Made by a program: the position numbers and the translations under genes. A stretch of DNA of 64,000 nucleotides from Streptomyces olindensis (GTDB lineage: Bacteria > Actinomycetota > Actinomycetes > Streptomycetales > Streptomycetaceae), in contig JJOH01000006.1 in the NCBI GenBank assembly GCA_000696115.1, positions 124,001-188,000 on the forward strand, in the 5' to 3' direction. Below are positions 51,646-61,900 of this stretch, piece after piece. Under the pieces are notes generated by a model. It saw nothing but the letters and a program-made list of their open reading frames with translations, did not search any database and was not told where the DNA came from. Each line of letters starts with the position of its first letter. The first letter of the stretch is position 1.

Positions 51646-52668
51646 GTGGGGATCGAGAGCGACCAGGTCGTTTACGAGTATCTGAGCCGCGTCGGCGACG
51701 TGGCCCAGCAGCGGCAGTTGTCGTCGGCCACCCGCATGCGCCTGGTCGCGGACCTGCGGAACGAGATCGACCGGCGCCGCGCGAAGGCCACCGTCGACTC
51801 GCCCGCCGCCGTCCGCCGCATCCTGACCCGCCTCGGCAGCCCCGACGAGGTCGTGGCCGCGGCAGCGGACGGCACTGGATCCACGGGATCCGGCACGGGC
51901 GGCGAGCCGCGGGGTGCCGCCCCCGCTTCCCTCCCGGTGCAGCCCGACCGAGAGCCGGAGGAGCGGGGCGAGCGGGCTAAGGGTGTCCTGCGGCGCGTCG
52001 TGCCCCGGCCCCGCCCGGCCCGGCCCGCCGAGGAGCCGCGCCCCGCCGCCTCCGAGGGTGCCGCCCCGCCGCACCTGGCCGCCGCTCATGAACTCGGGGA
52101 CAGCGCCGTCCAGCCGGACTGGTGGCGGGTGGACAGCAGCCCGTTCGGCGCGGCCGACGAGGTGCCGGGCTTCGTGGGCGGGGTCGAGCTGCCGGACCTG
52201 CTGAAGCCGCCGCCGCAGCGGAAGGCGGAGAAGGAGAGGCAGACGGCCGAGGAACCGGCTCCGGCCGTCGAGGCGGCGGAGGAGGCCGCCGCGCCCGGGA
52301 AGCGCCGCCGGCTCCCCCGCCTGCCCGCGAGTGGCTGGAGCAACCCGCTCCTCCTCGTCGCCGCCGGGCTCCTCGTCGCCGGCGCGGTGCTCGGCAACTG
52401 GTTCGTGCTGCTCCTGGGCTGGCTCATCGCCTACGCGTCCCGTCGGCTGACCCCGGCGGAGACGAAGTGGGCGGTGGTGATCCTGCCCAGCACGGCCGTC
52501 GTGGCGGGCCTGGTCTGGCTGTGGGGCCGGATGAACGACCGCTGGGGCGATCCCATCGCCGAGGGCCACATGAACGACGCCGTGGCGGAGACCTGGCCGT
52601 GGGTGGTGCGGGGAGCGGCGGTGGCCTCCGCGCTGTTCCTGGTGTGGCGCTCACAGCGCTCCCGCTAG
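51646..52668 (+). CDS. Membrane protein with HAAS-like N-terminus
   Basis: A 340-residue protein. Residues 1-75 (YEYLSRVGDVAQQRQL..LRNEIDRRRA) resemble the HAAS/DUF1700-type signalling helices seen in small anti-sigma-like membrane proteins. A long charged, P/E-rich linker (75-225) leads to three or four transmembrane helices (about 232-250, 255-265, 275-295, 318-332). Function unknown. GTG start follows GGGGACTTC. It is divergent from the helicase-associated gene. Confidence 0.65.
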   Translation: MGIESDQVVYEYLSRVGDVAQQRQLSSATRMRLVADLRNEIDRRRAKATVDSPAAVRRILTRLGSPDEVVAAAADGTGSTGSGTGGEPRGAAPASLPVQPDREPEERGERAKGVLRRVVPRPRPARPAEEPRPAASEGAAPPHLAAAHELGDSAVQPDWWRVDSSPFGAADEVPGFVGGVELPDLLKPPPQRKAEKERQTAEEPAPAVEAAEEAAAPGKRRRLPRLPASGWSNPLLLVAAGLLVAGAVLGNWFVLLLGWLIAYASRRLTPAETKWAVVILPSTAVVAGLVWLWGRMNDRWGDPIAEGHMNDAVAETWPWVVRGAAVASALFLVWRSQRSR

Positions 52669-52720
52669 CCGATCACAGGCGGATGCCTGCCGTTCACACC
52701 GCCTGGGCACAATGGCCCAT

Positions 52721-53353
52721 ATGGCCTCCACGACCTCGCGCGCACTCACCGTCGGCTTCGATCTCGACATGACCCTGATCGACTCCCGCCCCGGCATCCG
52801 CGCCTGCTACCAGGCGCTGTCCGAGCGGACGGGGACCTACATCGACGCCGATCTGGCGGTCACGCGGCTCGGGCCGCCGCTGGCCGAGGAGCTGATCAAC
52901 TGGTTCCCGGCCGAGGAGGTCGCGACGGTGGCGGACGTGTACCGGGAGATCTACCCGACGATCGCGATCGCCGAGACCCCGGCGCTGCCCGGCGCCCGGG
53001 AGGCCATCGCGGCCGTACGGGAGGCCGGGGGGCGCGCGATCGTCGTCACCGCCAAGTACGAGCCCAACGCCAAGCTGCACCTCGCCCACCTCGGCATCGA
53101 GCCCGACGCGGTCATCGGCGACCTGTGGGCCGAGCAGAAGGCGGAGGCGCTGCGCGAGCACGACGCGGGTGTCTACGTCGGCGACCACGTCGGCGACGTG
53201 CGGGGCGCCCGGGTCGCCGGCGCGCTGTCGGTCGCGGTGGCCACCGGCCCCTGCCCCGAGGAGGAACTGCGGGCGGCGGGCGCGGACGTCGTCCTCACCG
53301 ATCTGACCGAATTCCCCGGGTGGCTTTCGGACTACCGCCCCGCACGCGCCTGA
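52721..53353 (+). CDS. HAD-family hydrolase (phosphoglycolate phosphatase-like)
   Basis: A 210-residue HAD subfamily-IA phosphatase. Motif I VGFDLDMTLIDS, a helical cap, motif II VVTAKY, motif III K (about 144) and motif IV VYVGDHVGDVRGA are present. The substrate is not deducible; phosphoglycolate or a sugar phosphate is usual for this class. CACAAT lies 7 nt before the ATG at 52721, pointing to a leaderless transcript. The 3' end overlaps the convergent small membrane-protein gene by 22 nt. Confidence 0.83.
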   Translation: MASTTSRALTVGFDLDMTLIDSRPGIRACYQALSERTGTYIDADLAVTRLGPPLAEELINWFPAEEVATVADVYREIYPTIAIAETPALPGAREAIAAVREAGGRAIVVTAKYEPNAKLHLAHLGIEPDAVIGDLWAEQKAEALREHDAGVYVGDHVGDVRGARVAGALSVAVATGPCPEEELRAAGADVVLTDLTEFPGWLSDYRPARA

Positions 53354-53580
53354 CGGCGCCCGGCCGCCACGGAACGCAGCACTCCCGCACCGGCCATCAG
53401 GAAACCGACCGCCATGAGCATGCTCAATCCGAACATGTACGTCGGAAAGGGCGTCGTCCCGAGGAACAGCGGGGCGACCGTGACCAGTGTGGCCACGGCG
53501 CCGATGAAGAAGACGATGGCACCGGCACGGACCAGGCGGTCACCGGGAGCGGCGGAATTCGTTTGGGTTTTGTCACGCAC
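53332..53580 (-). CDS. Small membrane protein, two TM segments
   Basis: An 82-residue protein from GTG 53580 (VRDKTQTNSAAPGD start) with two hydrophobic helices (AGAIVFFIGAVATLVTVAPLF and YMFGLSMLMAVGFLMAGAG) and a basic tail. No family recognised. The longer frame to 53613 has a weak leader. It is convergent with the HAD gene (22-nt overlap) and divergent from the cold-shock gene. Confidence 0.68.
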   Translation of the reverse strand: MRDKTQTNSAAPGDRLVRAGAIVFFIGAVATLVTVAPLFLGTTPFPTYMFGLSMLMAVGFLMAGAGVLRSVAAGRRQARAGR

Positions 53581-53743
53581 CGGACCAGGGTAGTTCCCAG
53601 CGCGAAGGAACAACCGGGTGACGTCTTGTCACCGGCCTGAAGACCATTAGCCTTGGTACCGGCGGGTCCGTACGGCCCGCCCGAGTGCTATCAAGAGCCG
53701 TTTCAGAAGCAGTTTTCCGACGAGTACGAGGACGAGGACAGAC

Positions 53744-54127
53744 GTGCCTACCGGCAAGGTCAAGTGGTTCAACAGCGAGAAGGGCTTCGGCTTTCTCTCC
53801 CGCGACGACGGCGGTGACGTCTTCGTCCATTCCTCGGTCCTCCCCGCCGGAGTCGAGACGCTCAAGCCGGGGCAGCGAGTGGAGTTCGGGGTGGTCGCCG
53901 GGCAGCGCGGCGACCAGGCGCTGTCCCTGACGATCCTGGACCCGACCCCGTCCGTCGCCGCCGCGACCCGCAAGAAGCCGGACGAGCTGGCCTCCATCGT
54001 CCAGGACCTGACGACGCTCCTGGAGAACATCACCCCGATGCTGGAGCGGGGCCGCTACCCCGAGAAGACCGCCGGCAAGAAGATCGCCGGCCTGCTGCGC
54101 GCGGTCGCCGACCAGCTGGACGTGTGA
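53744..54127 (+). CDS. Cold-shock domain protein with C-terminal extension
   Basis: A 127-residue protein: residues 1-67 are a cold-shock domain (KVKWFNSEKGFGFLSRDDG, DVFVHSSVL), and 68-127 are an added tail (KKPDELASIVQDLTTLLENITPMLERGRYP...LLRAVADQLDV) forming helices that may dimerise. It belongs to the long actinobacterial class. GTG 53744 follows GAGGACGAGGAC. It lies next to mqnD, convergent, as in other Streptomyces. Confidence 0.9.
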   Translation: MPTGKVKWFNSEKGFGFLSRDDGGDVFVHSSVLPAGVETLKPGQRVEFGVVAGQRGDQALSLTILDPTPSVAAATRKKPDELASIVQDLTTLLENITPMLERGRYPEKTAGKKIAGLLRAVADQLDV

Positions 54128-54158
54128 CGCCCGCTCAAGGACCCGCTTGAGGGCCCGC

Positions 54159-55007
54159 TCAGGGAAACGCGAGCGCGTTCGGGCCGAGGGGCGGCACCAG
54201 CCCCTCGGCCGCCGCGCGCGTCAGCAGCCCGCGCACGGCCGCGTAGCCGTCCTCGCCGAGGTCGGCGGTGAACTCGTTGACGTACAGCCCGATGTGCTGG
54301 TCGGCGACGGCCGGGTCCATCTCCTGGGCGTGCTCCATGACGTACGGGCGGGACGCCTCGGGGTCGTCCCAGGCGGCGCGCACGGAGGTCCGGACGGAGT
54401 CGGCGAGGAGCCGCAGCTTCTGCTCGCCCAGCGTCCGCTTGGCGATGATCGCGCCCAGCGGAATCGGCAGCCCGGTGGTGTGCTCCCAGTGCTCGCCCAT
54501 GTCGGCGAGCTTGTGCAGCCCGTAGTTCCGGTACGTGAAGCGCGCCTCGTGGATCACGAGCCCCGCGTCGACCTTCCCGTCCCGTACGGCCGGCATGATC
54601 TCGTGGAACGGCATGACGACGATCTCGCCGACCCCGCCGTCCAGGGTGTCCGCGGCCCACAGCCGGAACAGCAGGTACGCGGTCGACTTCTCACTCGGCA
54701 CGGCGACGGTCCGCCCCGTGAGGTCGACGTCCGCCTCCCGCGTCAGCACCAGCGGCCCGCAGCCCCGCCCCAGCGCGCCGCCGCAGGGCAGCAGGGCGTA
54801 CTGGTCGAGGACGTAGGGCAGCACGGCGTACGACACCTTCAGCACGTCGAACTCGCCGCGCTCGGCCATGCCGTTGGTGACGTCGATGTCGGCGAAGGTC
54901 ACGTCGAGCTCGGGGGCGCCGGGGACGCGGCCGTGGGCCAGGGCGTCGAAGACGAAGGTGTCGTTCGGGCAGGGGGAGTACGCGATCTTGAGCTGCTCAA
55001 CGGTCAT
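54159..55007 (-). CDS. mqnD: 1,4-dihydroxy-6-naphthoate synthase
   Basis: A 282-residue enzyme of the futalosine route to menaquinone, splitting cyclic dehypoxanthinyl futalosine to 1,4-dihydroxy-6-naphthoate. Signature segments: IAYSPCPNDTFVFDALAHG, FDVLKVSYAVLPYV, GPLVLTR, VDAGLVIHEARFTYRNYGL (active-site His), GLPIPLGAI. The periplasmic-binding-protein fold is apparent. It overlaps mqnB by 11 nt and is translated with it. Confidence 0.93.
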   Translation of the reverse strand: MTVEQLKIAYSPCPNDTFVFDALAHGRVPGAPELDVTFADIDVTNGMAERGEFDVLKVSYAVLPYVLDQYALLPCGGALGRGCGPLVLTREADVDLTGRTVAVPSEKSTAYLLFRLWAADTLDGGVGEIVVMPFHEIMPAVRDGKVDAGLVIHEARFTYRNYGLHKLADMGEHWEHTTGLPIPLGAIIAKRTLGEQKLRLLADSVRTSVRAAWDDPEASRPYVMEHAQEMDPAVADQHIGLYVNEFTADLGEDGYAAVRGLLTRAAAEGLVPPLGPNALAFP

Positions 55008-55662
55008 GCCGGTTCCAACCCTCCAGTACGGGCACGAGCTTCCCGAAACCCTCGGTCAGGACCGCCAGGGCGTCCGGGATGCGCCAGGCGGCACGGTCCC
55101 TCGGCCCGACGGGATTGGAGACCGCCCGGATCTCCAGCACGGGCACGCCCTGCGCGACGGCGGCCTCGGCGACCCCGAACCCCTCCATGGCCTCGGCGAG
55201 GGCGGTCGGGTGCCGCTCGCGCAGGGCCGCGGCCCGGGCGGCCGTCCCGGTCACGGTGGACACGGTGAGCACGGCGCCGGTACGGGCCCCGGTCGCCTCG
55301 GCGACCCGCCGCACGAGCTCCCCGGGCGGCCGGTGCCGGACACTCCCGAACCCCAGCTCGGTGACGGAGAGGAACCCGTCCTCGGTCTCCGCCCCCAGAT
55401 CGGCCGCGACGATCTCGTCGGCGACGACGAGGGCCCCCACGGGCGCGTCGGGCTGGAACCCGCCCCCGATCCCGGCGGAGACGACAAGGTCGTAGGGGCT
55501 GCCCTGAAGGGCGGCGGCGGTGAGCACGGAACCGGTGGAAGCACCGGCAAGCCCGGGTCCGACACCCACAGTGATCACATCGACCCCGCTGCCGCTGCCG
55601 CCGTGCGGCAACGCCCTGGCCACCGCGTCCCTCTCCACAGGGACCGCGGTGGCCACCAGCAC
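54997..55662 (-). CDS. mqnB: Futalosine hydrolase
   Basis: A 221-residue nucleoside-phosphorylase-fold hydrolase that removes hypoxanthine from futalosine. VGVGPGLAGASTGSVL, VSAGIGGGFQPDAPVGALVVADEI, MEGFGVAEAA and IRAVSNPVGPRD (phosphate-free active site and Asp acid) are characteristic. The GTG 55662 start is inferred because the frame upstream overlaps the lipoprotein gene. It forms an operon with mqnD; mqnA and mqnC lie outside the window. Confidence 0.9.
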   Translation of the reverse strand: MLVATAVPVERDAVARALPHGGSGSGVDVITVGVGPGLAGASTGSVLTAAALQGSPYDLVVSAGIGGGFQPDAPVGALVVADEIVAADLGAETEDGFLSVTELGFGSVRHRPPGELVRRVAEATGARTGAVLTVSTVTGTAARAAALRERHPTALAEAMEGFGVAEAAVAQGVPVLEIRAVSNPVGPRDRAAWRIPDALAVLTEGFGKLVPVLEGWNRHDR

Positions 55663-55685
55663 CCGGCCAAGCCCAGCGGCAGCGA

Positions 55686-56159
55686 TCAGGCGTCCTTCTC
55701 GAGCTTGAAGTTCCAGAGCCCCGACGTGTCCTTCTCGCCCTCCTTGATGGACACCAGCGTCGAGTTGCCCTGCGCACCGTACTGGGCGTTGAAGAACACG
55801 CTGCCCGGGATCGTGCGGTACGTCTTCGTGCTGGAGTCGGTCAGCGGCTGACCGTTCATCAGGATCGTCCAGCCGTTGTCGGCGATCTCCGGGTCGACGC
55901 CGAAGCGGACGGTCTCGTCGGGGTCGACGGAGATGCTCTTGATGCCCTTGTCCTTCAGGCACTGGGTCAGGTCGGCGGACTTCAGGGTCTTGCCATCGCC
56001 GCCACAGGTGGCCTCGGAGTTCACCGAGGAGCTGCCCACGGTGACCGTGGCCATCGCCGTCGGCTTGTCACAGGCCGACAGGACGAGCAGTCCGGCGGAA
56101 ACGACGCCGGCGGCGGCGACGGCGCGGCGGCGTCGCACAGCGGATTGCAACGTGTTCAT
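55686..56159 (-). CDS. Putative lipoprotein (DUF2771-like)
   Basis: A 157-residue lipoprotein: signal RRRRAVAAAGVVSAGLLVLSAC (lipobox LSAC) with the mature part rich in beta strands (MATVTVGSSSVNSEATCGGDGK, TVRFGVDPEIADNGWTI) and two Cys that may form a disulfide. The pattern resembles DUF2771 by memory. It sits between mqnB and the MFS gene, on the same strand; the 3' end is 23 nt from the mqnB start. Function unknown. Confidence 0.75.
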   Translation of the reverse strand: MNTLQSAVRRRRAVAAAGVVSAGLLVLSACDKPTAMATVTVGSSSVNSEATCGGDGKTLKSADLTQCLKDKGIKSISVDPDETVRFGVDPEIADNGWTILMNGQPLTDSSTKTYRTIPGSVFFNAQYGAQGNSTLVSIKEGEKDTSGLWNFKLEKDA

Positions 56160-56221
56160 GGGCGAAGGCTATCGGGCGTGTCGAGCCCTCTCCCCACCTG
56201 GGGTGGGACGTGCCCCTCGCG

Positions 56222-57655
56222 TTACGCCACTCGCGGCCGCCCCGCACCCCCGCGCCGGGCCGAGCCGATCAGCCCCCGGACGGTCGTCAGCCAGCCCGTG
56301 CCGACGATCGTGGCGCCCACCGCGAGGCCGAGCGTGCCGTTGAGCGGCATGACGATGCCGATCGCGCCGCCCAGCACCCAGGACATCTGCAGCAGCGTCT
56401 CGGAGCGGGCGAAGGCCGAGGTGCGGACCAGTTCGGGCACGTCCCGCTGGATCAGCGCGTCCAGGGACAGCTTGGCCAGGGCCTGCGCGAAGCCGGCGAT
56501 CGCGGCCAGACCGGCCACCAGGACCGCGCCGAAGAACACCGCGGCCGTGATCGCCGCGCCCAGCACGCACGCCACGACCGTCACGATGATGATCTCCGGC
56601 GCCCGGGAGCGCAGCCACGCCCCGACCGCCGTACCGAGGGCGTTGCCCGCGCCCGCGCAGACGCCCACTATCCCCAGGGACACGGCGGCGCTCTGCCCGG
56701 AGATCGGGTGCTCGCGCAGCAGGAAGGCCAGGAAGAAGATCAGGAAGCCGGTGAGGCAGCGGATGGAAGCGTTGACGGCCAGGGCGTGGGTGACGGCCGG
56801 GCCGACCGTGCGCAGCCCCGGGCGCTTGACCGGCTTGCGGTGCGGCCCGTGCAGGTGCTGCTCGTCCGCCGCGAGCAGCGCCCGGTCCTCGCCCTTGGCG
56901 GAGTCGACCTTCGGCGGCAGCGTGAACGACAGGATCGTCCCGGCCACGAAGATCAGGAAGGCGCCGTAGAGCGGCCAGCGCGGCCCGATCTGCTGGAGCC
57001 CGGCCCCGATGGGCGCGGCGATGCCGGTGGCGAGGAGGCCGCCGAGGGTGACCCGCGAGTTGGCCTTCACCAGGGAGAAGCCGGGCGGCAGCAGCCGGGG
57101 CACGACCGCGCTTCTGACCACGCCGTACGCCTTCGACGCGACCAGGACGCCGAGCGCGGCCGGGTACAGCTCGATGCTGCCGGTGACGACCGCGCCGGAC
57201 AGCACGATCGCGAGCAGCGCCCGGGCCAGCATCGCCCCGGCCATCGCCGCCCGGCGGCCGTGCGGGATGCGGTCGAGGAGGGGACCGATCACCGGCGCGA
57301 GGAGGGTGAAGGGCGCCATGGTGATGGCGAGGTACAGCGCGACGCGCCCGCGGGCCTCGTCGGTCGGTACGGAGAAGAAGACGGTCGAGGCGAGGGCGAC
57401 GGTGATCATCACGTCGCCGGCGCCGTTCACGCCGTGCAGCTCGATCAGCTTGCCGAGGCCGGACTCGCCGGCGCCGTGCGCGTGGGTCGCCTTGCGGATG
57501 CCGCGGGCGGTGCCGGTCACCGGGAAGTGCAGAGCACGGCCGACCGCGCGGAGGGAGCCGCCCACGCGGCCCGGTCCGCTCGGTCGGCTGCTTCCCTTGA
57601 GCCCTTTCGGCCCACCGGTCCCGGTGGCGCCCTGGGGCGTCTTCGCGGCTGCCAC
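56222..57655 (-). CDS. MFS transporter
   Basis: A 477-residue major-facilitator protein with about 12 transmembrane helices. A soluble N-terminal tail of about 75 residues (KTPQGATGTGGPKG, basic/Pro-rich) precedes TM1 (DVMITVALASTVFFSV). Motif A-like residues occur at LLDRIPHGRRAAM. Substrate unknown. GTG 57655 is chosen because CACTAT lies 6 nt upstream (leaderless); ATG 57694 is the alternative start. Divergent from the DUF3027 gene, 275 nt apart. Confidence 0.83.
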   Translation of the reverse strand: MAAAKTPQGATGTGGPKGLKGSSRPSGPGRVGGSLRAVGRALHFPVTGTARGIRKATHAHGAGESGLGKLIELHGVNGAGDVMITVALASTVFFSVPTDEARGRVALYLAITMAPFTLLAPVIGPLLDRIPHGRRAAMAGAMLARALLAIVLSGAVVTGSIELYPAALGVLVASKAYGVVRSAVVPRLLPPGFSLVKANSRVTLGGLLATGIAAPIGAGLQQIGPRWPLYGAFLIFVAGTILSFTLPPKVDSAKGEDRALLAADEQHLHGPHRKPVKRPGLRTVGPAVTHALAVNASIRCLTGFLIFFLAFLLREHPISGQSAAVSLGIVGVCAGAGNALGTAVGAWLRSRAPEIIIVTVVACVLGAAITAAVFFGAVLVAGLAAIAGFAQALAKLSLDALIQRDVPELVRTSAFARSETLLQMSWVLGGAIGIVMPLNGTLGLAVGATIVGTGWLTTVRGLIGSARRGGAGRPRVA

Positions 57656-57929
57656 GACGTCATAGTGCCCCGATAAGGCTGTGGCTAGTGCCATTACCGC
57701 TTGTATAGGGCCTGTGGGGTGACTGTCCGGGGCGGGGCGGGCCACGACCGGGCCGACGGCGAACAGAACCGTCGGTGTACGCGACGTGGGGCGGAAGGGT
57801 AGCGTGCGTATCTCCGCCATCCCGCAGAATGGATGAAGGACGTCGACGCGGTCCTCCGGTCCGCTCCGTCCCGCCCCGGCGCTGGGAGTGGCGCACTCGT
57901 GAGACGGCGTATGGAGAGAAGCGATACCT

Positions 57930-58856
57930 GTGAGCGCAGCGACAACGCGAAGCCGCACCCCTGACCGCCTGTGCGCCGAGGCCGTCGACCTCGCACGCGC
58001 CGCAGCCGAGGAGGCCGCAGCGCCAGGGATCGTCGGCGAGCACGTGGGGCTGGTCTCCGAGGGGGACCGCGTTGTCACGCACTTCTTCGAGTGCCGGGAG
58101 CTCGGCTACCGGGGCTGGCGCTGGGCCGTGACGGTGGCCCGGGCCTCCCGCGCGAAGATCGTCACGGTGGACGAGGCGGTGCTGCTGCCCGGCCCGGACG
58201 CGGTGCTCGCGCCCGAGTGGGTGCCGTGGAGCGAGCGGCTCCGCCCCGGCGACATGGGCCCGGGCGACCTGCTCCCCACGGACGCCGAGGACCTGCGCCT
58301 GGAGCCCGGCTACTCGGGCGAGGACGAGCCCGCGCCGAACTCCGCCGTGTCGCACGAGATGGCCGACCTGGTGGAGGCGGAGGACGCCGACGTCACCGAG
58401 GGGCCCCCGTCCCGCCTGCCGGTCACCCCGTCCCGCGGGTCGATCGCGGCGGTCGCCGAGGAACTGGGCATGCGTCGCGCCCGGGTGCTCTCCCGCTACG
58501 GCCTGCACACCGCGGCCGACCGCTGGGAGGAGGCGTTCGGCCCCAAGACGCCCATGGCCCAGTCGGCGCCCGCGGCGTGCGTCAGCTGCGGTTTCCTCGT
58601 CCCCGTCGGCGGCTCCCTGGGCCAGGCCTTCGGCGTCTGCGCCAACGAGTTCTCCCCGGCCGACGGCCGCCTGGTCTCCCTGGCCTACGGCTGCGGCGGC
58701 CACTCCGAGGCCGCGGTCATGCCCAAGCCCCCGCAGCCGGCCCCGCCGGTGATCGACGAGACCCGGGTGGACCCGTTCCCGCTGCGCCCGGCCTCCGACT
58801 CGGGATCCGTGCCGGTCACGGAGGACGAGTCGTCGGCGGAGCTGGGGCACTCCTAG
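57930..58856 (+). CDS. DUF3027 domain protein
   Basis: A 308-residue actinobacterial protein. The DUF3027 core spans about 8-270: AVDLARAAAEEAAAPGIVGEHVG, THFFECRELGYRGWRWAVTVAR, VPWSERLRPGDMGPGDLLPT, RYGLHTAADRWEEAFGPKTP, and CVSCGFLVPVGGSLGQAFGVC with Cys pairs that may bind zinc. Function unknown, but conserved beside the mqn and HSP90-like genes. GTG start; GGAGAG is upstream. It is co-oriented with the large ATPase gene 75 nt downstream. Confidence 0.87.
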   Translation: MSAATTRSRTPDRLCAEAVDLARAAAEEAAAPGIVGEHVGLVSEGDRVVTHFFECRELGYRGWRWAVTVARASRAKIVTVDEAVLLPGPDAVLAPEWVPWSERLRPGDMGPGDLLPTDAEDLRLEPGYSGEDEPAPNSAVSHEMADLVEAEDADVTEGPPSRLPVTPSRGSIAAVAEELGMRRARVLSRYGLHTAADRWEEAFGPKTPMAQSAPAACVSCGFLVPVGGSLGQAFGVCANEFSPADGRLVSLAYGCGGHSEAAVMPKPPQPAPPVIDETRVDPFPLRPASDSGSVPVTEDESSAELGHS

Positions 58857-58931
58857 GACCTGGTCCGAGGGCCGGTCCCGCTCGCGGTACCTTCAACCTC
58901 ACGGCCCACGCCGCCGACGAGGAGAGTGAAC

Positions 58932-61900
58932 GTGAGCAAGTTCGTGCGCCCGGCCGCCGAGGGTGCCGACCCGTTCGGTACGGCACGTCTGCGGCGCGGT
59001 GTCCTCGACGCCTGGGCGACCAGCCCGGCCCGGTTCCGTGAGGACGCCAACGCCGAGGAGGACCTCGTCCTCGGCGGCTACCGGGACCGGCTCGTCGTCG
59101 AGCTCGCCCAGAACGCCGCCGACGCGGCGGCCCGCGCCGGCGTACCGGGTCGGCTGCGGCTCACCCTGCGCGACGGGGTGCTCGTCGCCGCCAACACCGG
59201 CGCCCCGCTGGACGCGGCCGGCGTCGAGTCGCTGTCCACGCTGCGCGCCTCCGCGAAGCGGGAGACCCACGAGCGGGCCGTCGGCCGGTTCGGCGTCGGC
59301 TTCGCCGCCGTCCTCGCCGTCACCGACGAGCCCGCCGTCGTCGGCCGGCACGGCGGGGTCCGCTGGTCCCTCGCCGAGGCCCGGGAACACGCCGCCGAGA
59401 CCGCCCGGCACAGCCCCGGGCTGGGGGACGAGATCCGGCGGCGCGACGGGCACGTACCGCTGCTGCGGCTGCCGTTCGCCGCCGAGGGCACCGCCCCCGA
59501 CCCGTACGACACCGCCGTCATCCTGCCGCTGCGCGACGCGGCCGCCGCCGATCTCGCCGAGCGGCTCCTGCACGCCGTCGACGACGCCCTGCTGCTCACC
59601 CTCCCGGGCTTGGAGGAGCTCGTCGTCGAGGTGAACGGGGAGAGCCCCCGGACCCTCACCCGCCGCACCGACGGGTCCTTCACGGTCGTCGACGACTCCG
59701 GCAACGGCGTCACCCACTGGCGTACCGCCGCCGCCCACGGCCCCCTCACCCCCGAGCTGCTCGCCGACCGGCCCGTCGAGGAGCGGCTGCGGCCCCACTG
59801 GTCGATCACCTGGGCCGTGCCCGTCGACAGCGATGGCAGCCCGGCCCGGCCCCGCACCAGCCCGGTGGTGCACGCCCCCACGCCCAGCGACGAGCCGCTC
59901 GGCGTCCCGGCCCTGCTCATCGCCTCGTTCCCGCTGGACTCCACCCGCCGGCACGCCGCCCCCGGCCCGCTCACCGACTTCCTGGTGCAGCGCGCGGCCG
60001 ACGCCTACGCCGAACTCCTCGCCGACTGGCGGCCCGTCACCGCCGGGATCATCGACCTCGTGCCCGGCCCGCTCGGCAAGGGCGAGCTGGACGGCGCCCT
60101 GCGCCAGGCCATCCTGGAGCGGCTGCCCCGCACGTCCTTCCTGCCGCCCGCGGCCCCGCCCCACGACGGTGACGACCTGCCGGAATCCCTGCGGCCGCGG
60201 GACGCCGAACTCGTCGAGGGCGCCGGCGCGGACACCGTGGGCGTCCTCGCCGAGGTGCTGCCCACGCTGCTGCCCGCCGGGCTGGAACGCCGCGCGGAGC
60301 TGCGGACCCTGGCGGTCGCCCGGGTCCCGCTGACCGACGCGGTCGACCGGCTGGCCGGGCTGGAGAAGGACCCGAGCTGGTGGCGGCGGCTCTACGACAG
60401 CCTGACCGGCGTCGACCCGGACCGGCTGTCGGGGCTGCCGGTGCCCCTCGCGGACGGCCGGACCACGATCGGGCCCCGGCAGGTGCTGTTGCCCAGCACG
60501 GGGGCCGCCCGGATCGACCCGGAGGTGCTGGCCCGGCTCGGGCTGAAGGTCGCCCACCCGGATGCCGCCCACCCGATCCTGGAGAAGCTCGGCGCCCTGC
60601 CCGCGACCCCGCGGGCCGTTCTCACCACCCCGCAGGTCCGGGCCGCCGTCGCCGCGTCCCTGGACGACGAGGGCGGCGTGAACTGGGAGGAGGACGCCCT
60701 CGACGCCGACGAACTGGCCGACACCGTCCTCGCCCTGGTGCGGGACGCCGGCCTGGAGCCCGGTGACGAGCCCTGGCTCGGCGCGCTCGCCCTGCCCGAC
60801 GAGGACGGCGAACCGGCCCCGGCCTGCGAACTCGTCTTCCCCGGCGGCCCCTTCGCCCAGGTCATGCGCGAGGGCGAACTGGCCGCCGTGGACGCGGAGC
60901 TGGCCGCGAAGTGGGGCGAGCAGCCGCTGGCCGCCTGCGGGGTCCTGGTGAACTTCGCGGTCGTCCGGGCCACCGACGTCGTCCTCGACCCGGACGAACT
61001 GGAGCCCCGCGAGGGGGACTTCGCCGAGCCCGACGACGCGGGCCTGCTGGACGCCGTCGACGTGTGGTGCGAGGACATCCTCGACCGCTTCCCGGACAGC
61101 CCGGTGCCGCCGGTCGCGACCGAGATCGTCGCCGTACGGGACCTGGACCTCGTCGACGAGGACAAGTGGCCGCAGGCGCTCGCCCTGTTGTCCCGGCCGC
61201 CCCTGCGGGACGCGATCGTGCAGCCCGTGCGGATCCTGCTGCACGACGGAACGCACGAGGTCGTCCGGCCGTACACGGCGTGGTGGCTGCGCGGGAACCC
61301 GGTGCTCGACGGCCGCCGCCCGGCCGGACTGCGGGCCGCCGGCGGCGACCCGCTGCTGCGCGGCCTGTACGACGAGGCCGACGCGACCGGCTTCGAGGAC
61401 GAGCAGGTGCTGCGGGCGCTCGGCGTGCGCACGTCCGTTGCCGCGCTGCTCGACGAGCCCGGCGGCGCCGCCGAGCTGCTCGACCGGCTCGCCGACCCCG
61501 AGCGGGAGGTGACCGGGGCTCAGCTGCACGCCCTGTACGGGGCACTGGCCGAGCTGGACCCGGAGCAGGTGACCCTGCCGGACGAGCTGCGCGCGGTCGT
61601 CGACGGCCGGGTGGAGGTCGTCGACGCGGCCGACGCCGTGGTGTGCGACTCGCCCGACCTGCTGCCGTTCACCGAGGGCGTCCCGCTGCTGCCCGTGCGG
61701 CCGTCCCGCGCCGCCGAGCTGGCCGAGCTGTTCCAGGTGCGGCGGCTGAGCGAGTCCGTCACCGGGCAGGTCACCTCCGAGGGCACCGAGCACGAGGTGC
61801 CGGAGCCGGTGCGGGTGCTGCTCGGCCGGCTGACCCCCGCCTCCTACGTGGAGCACGAGGAACTCGTCGTGGACGGCGTGGAGATCGACTGGCGGCTCAC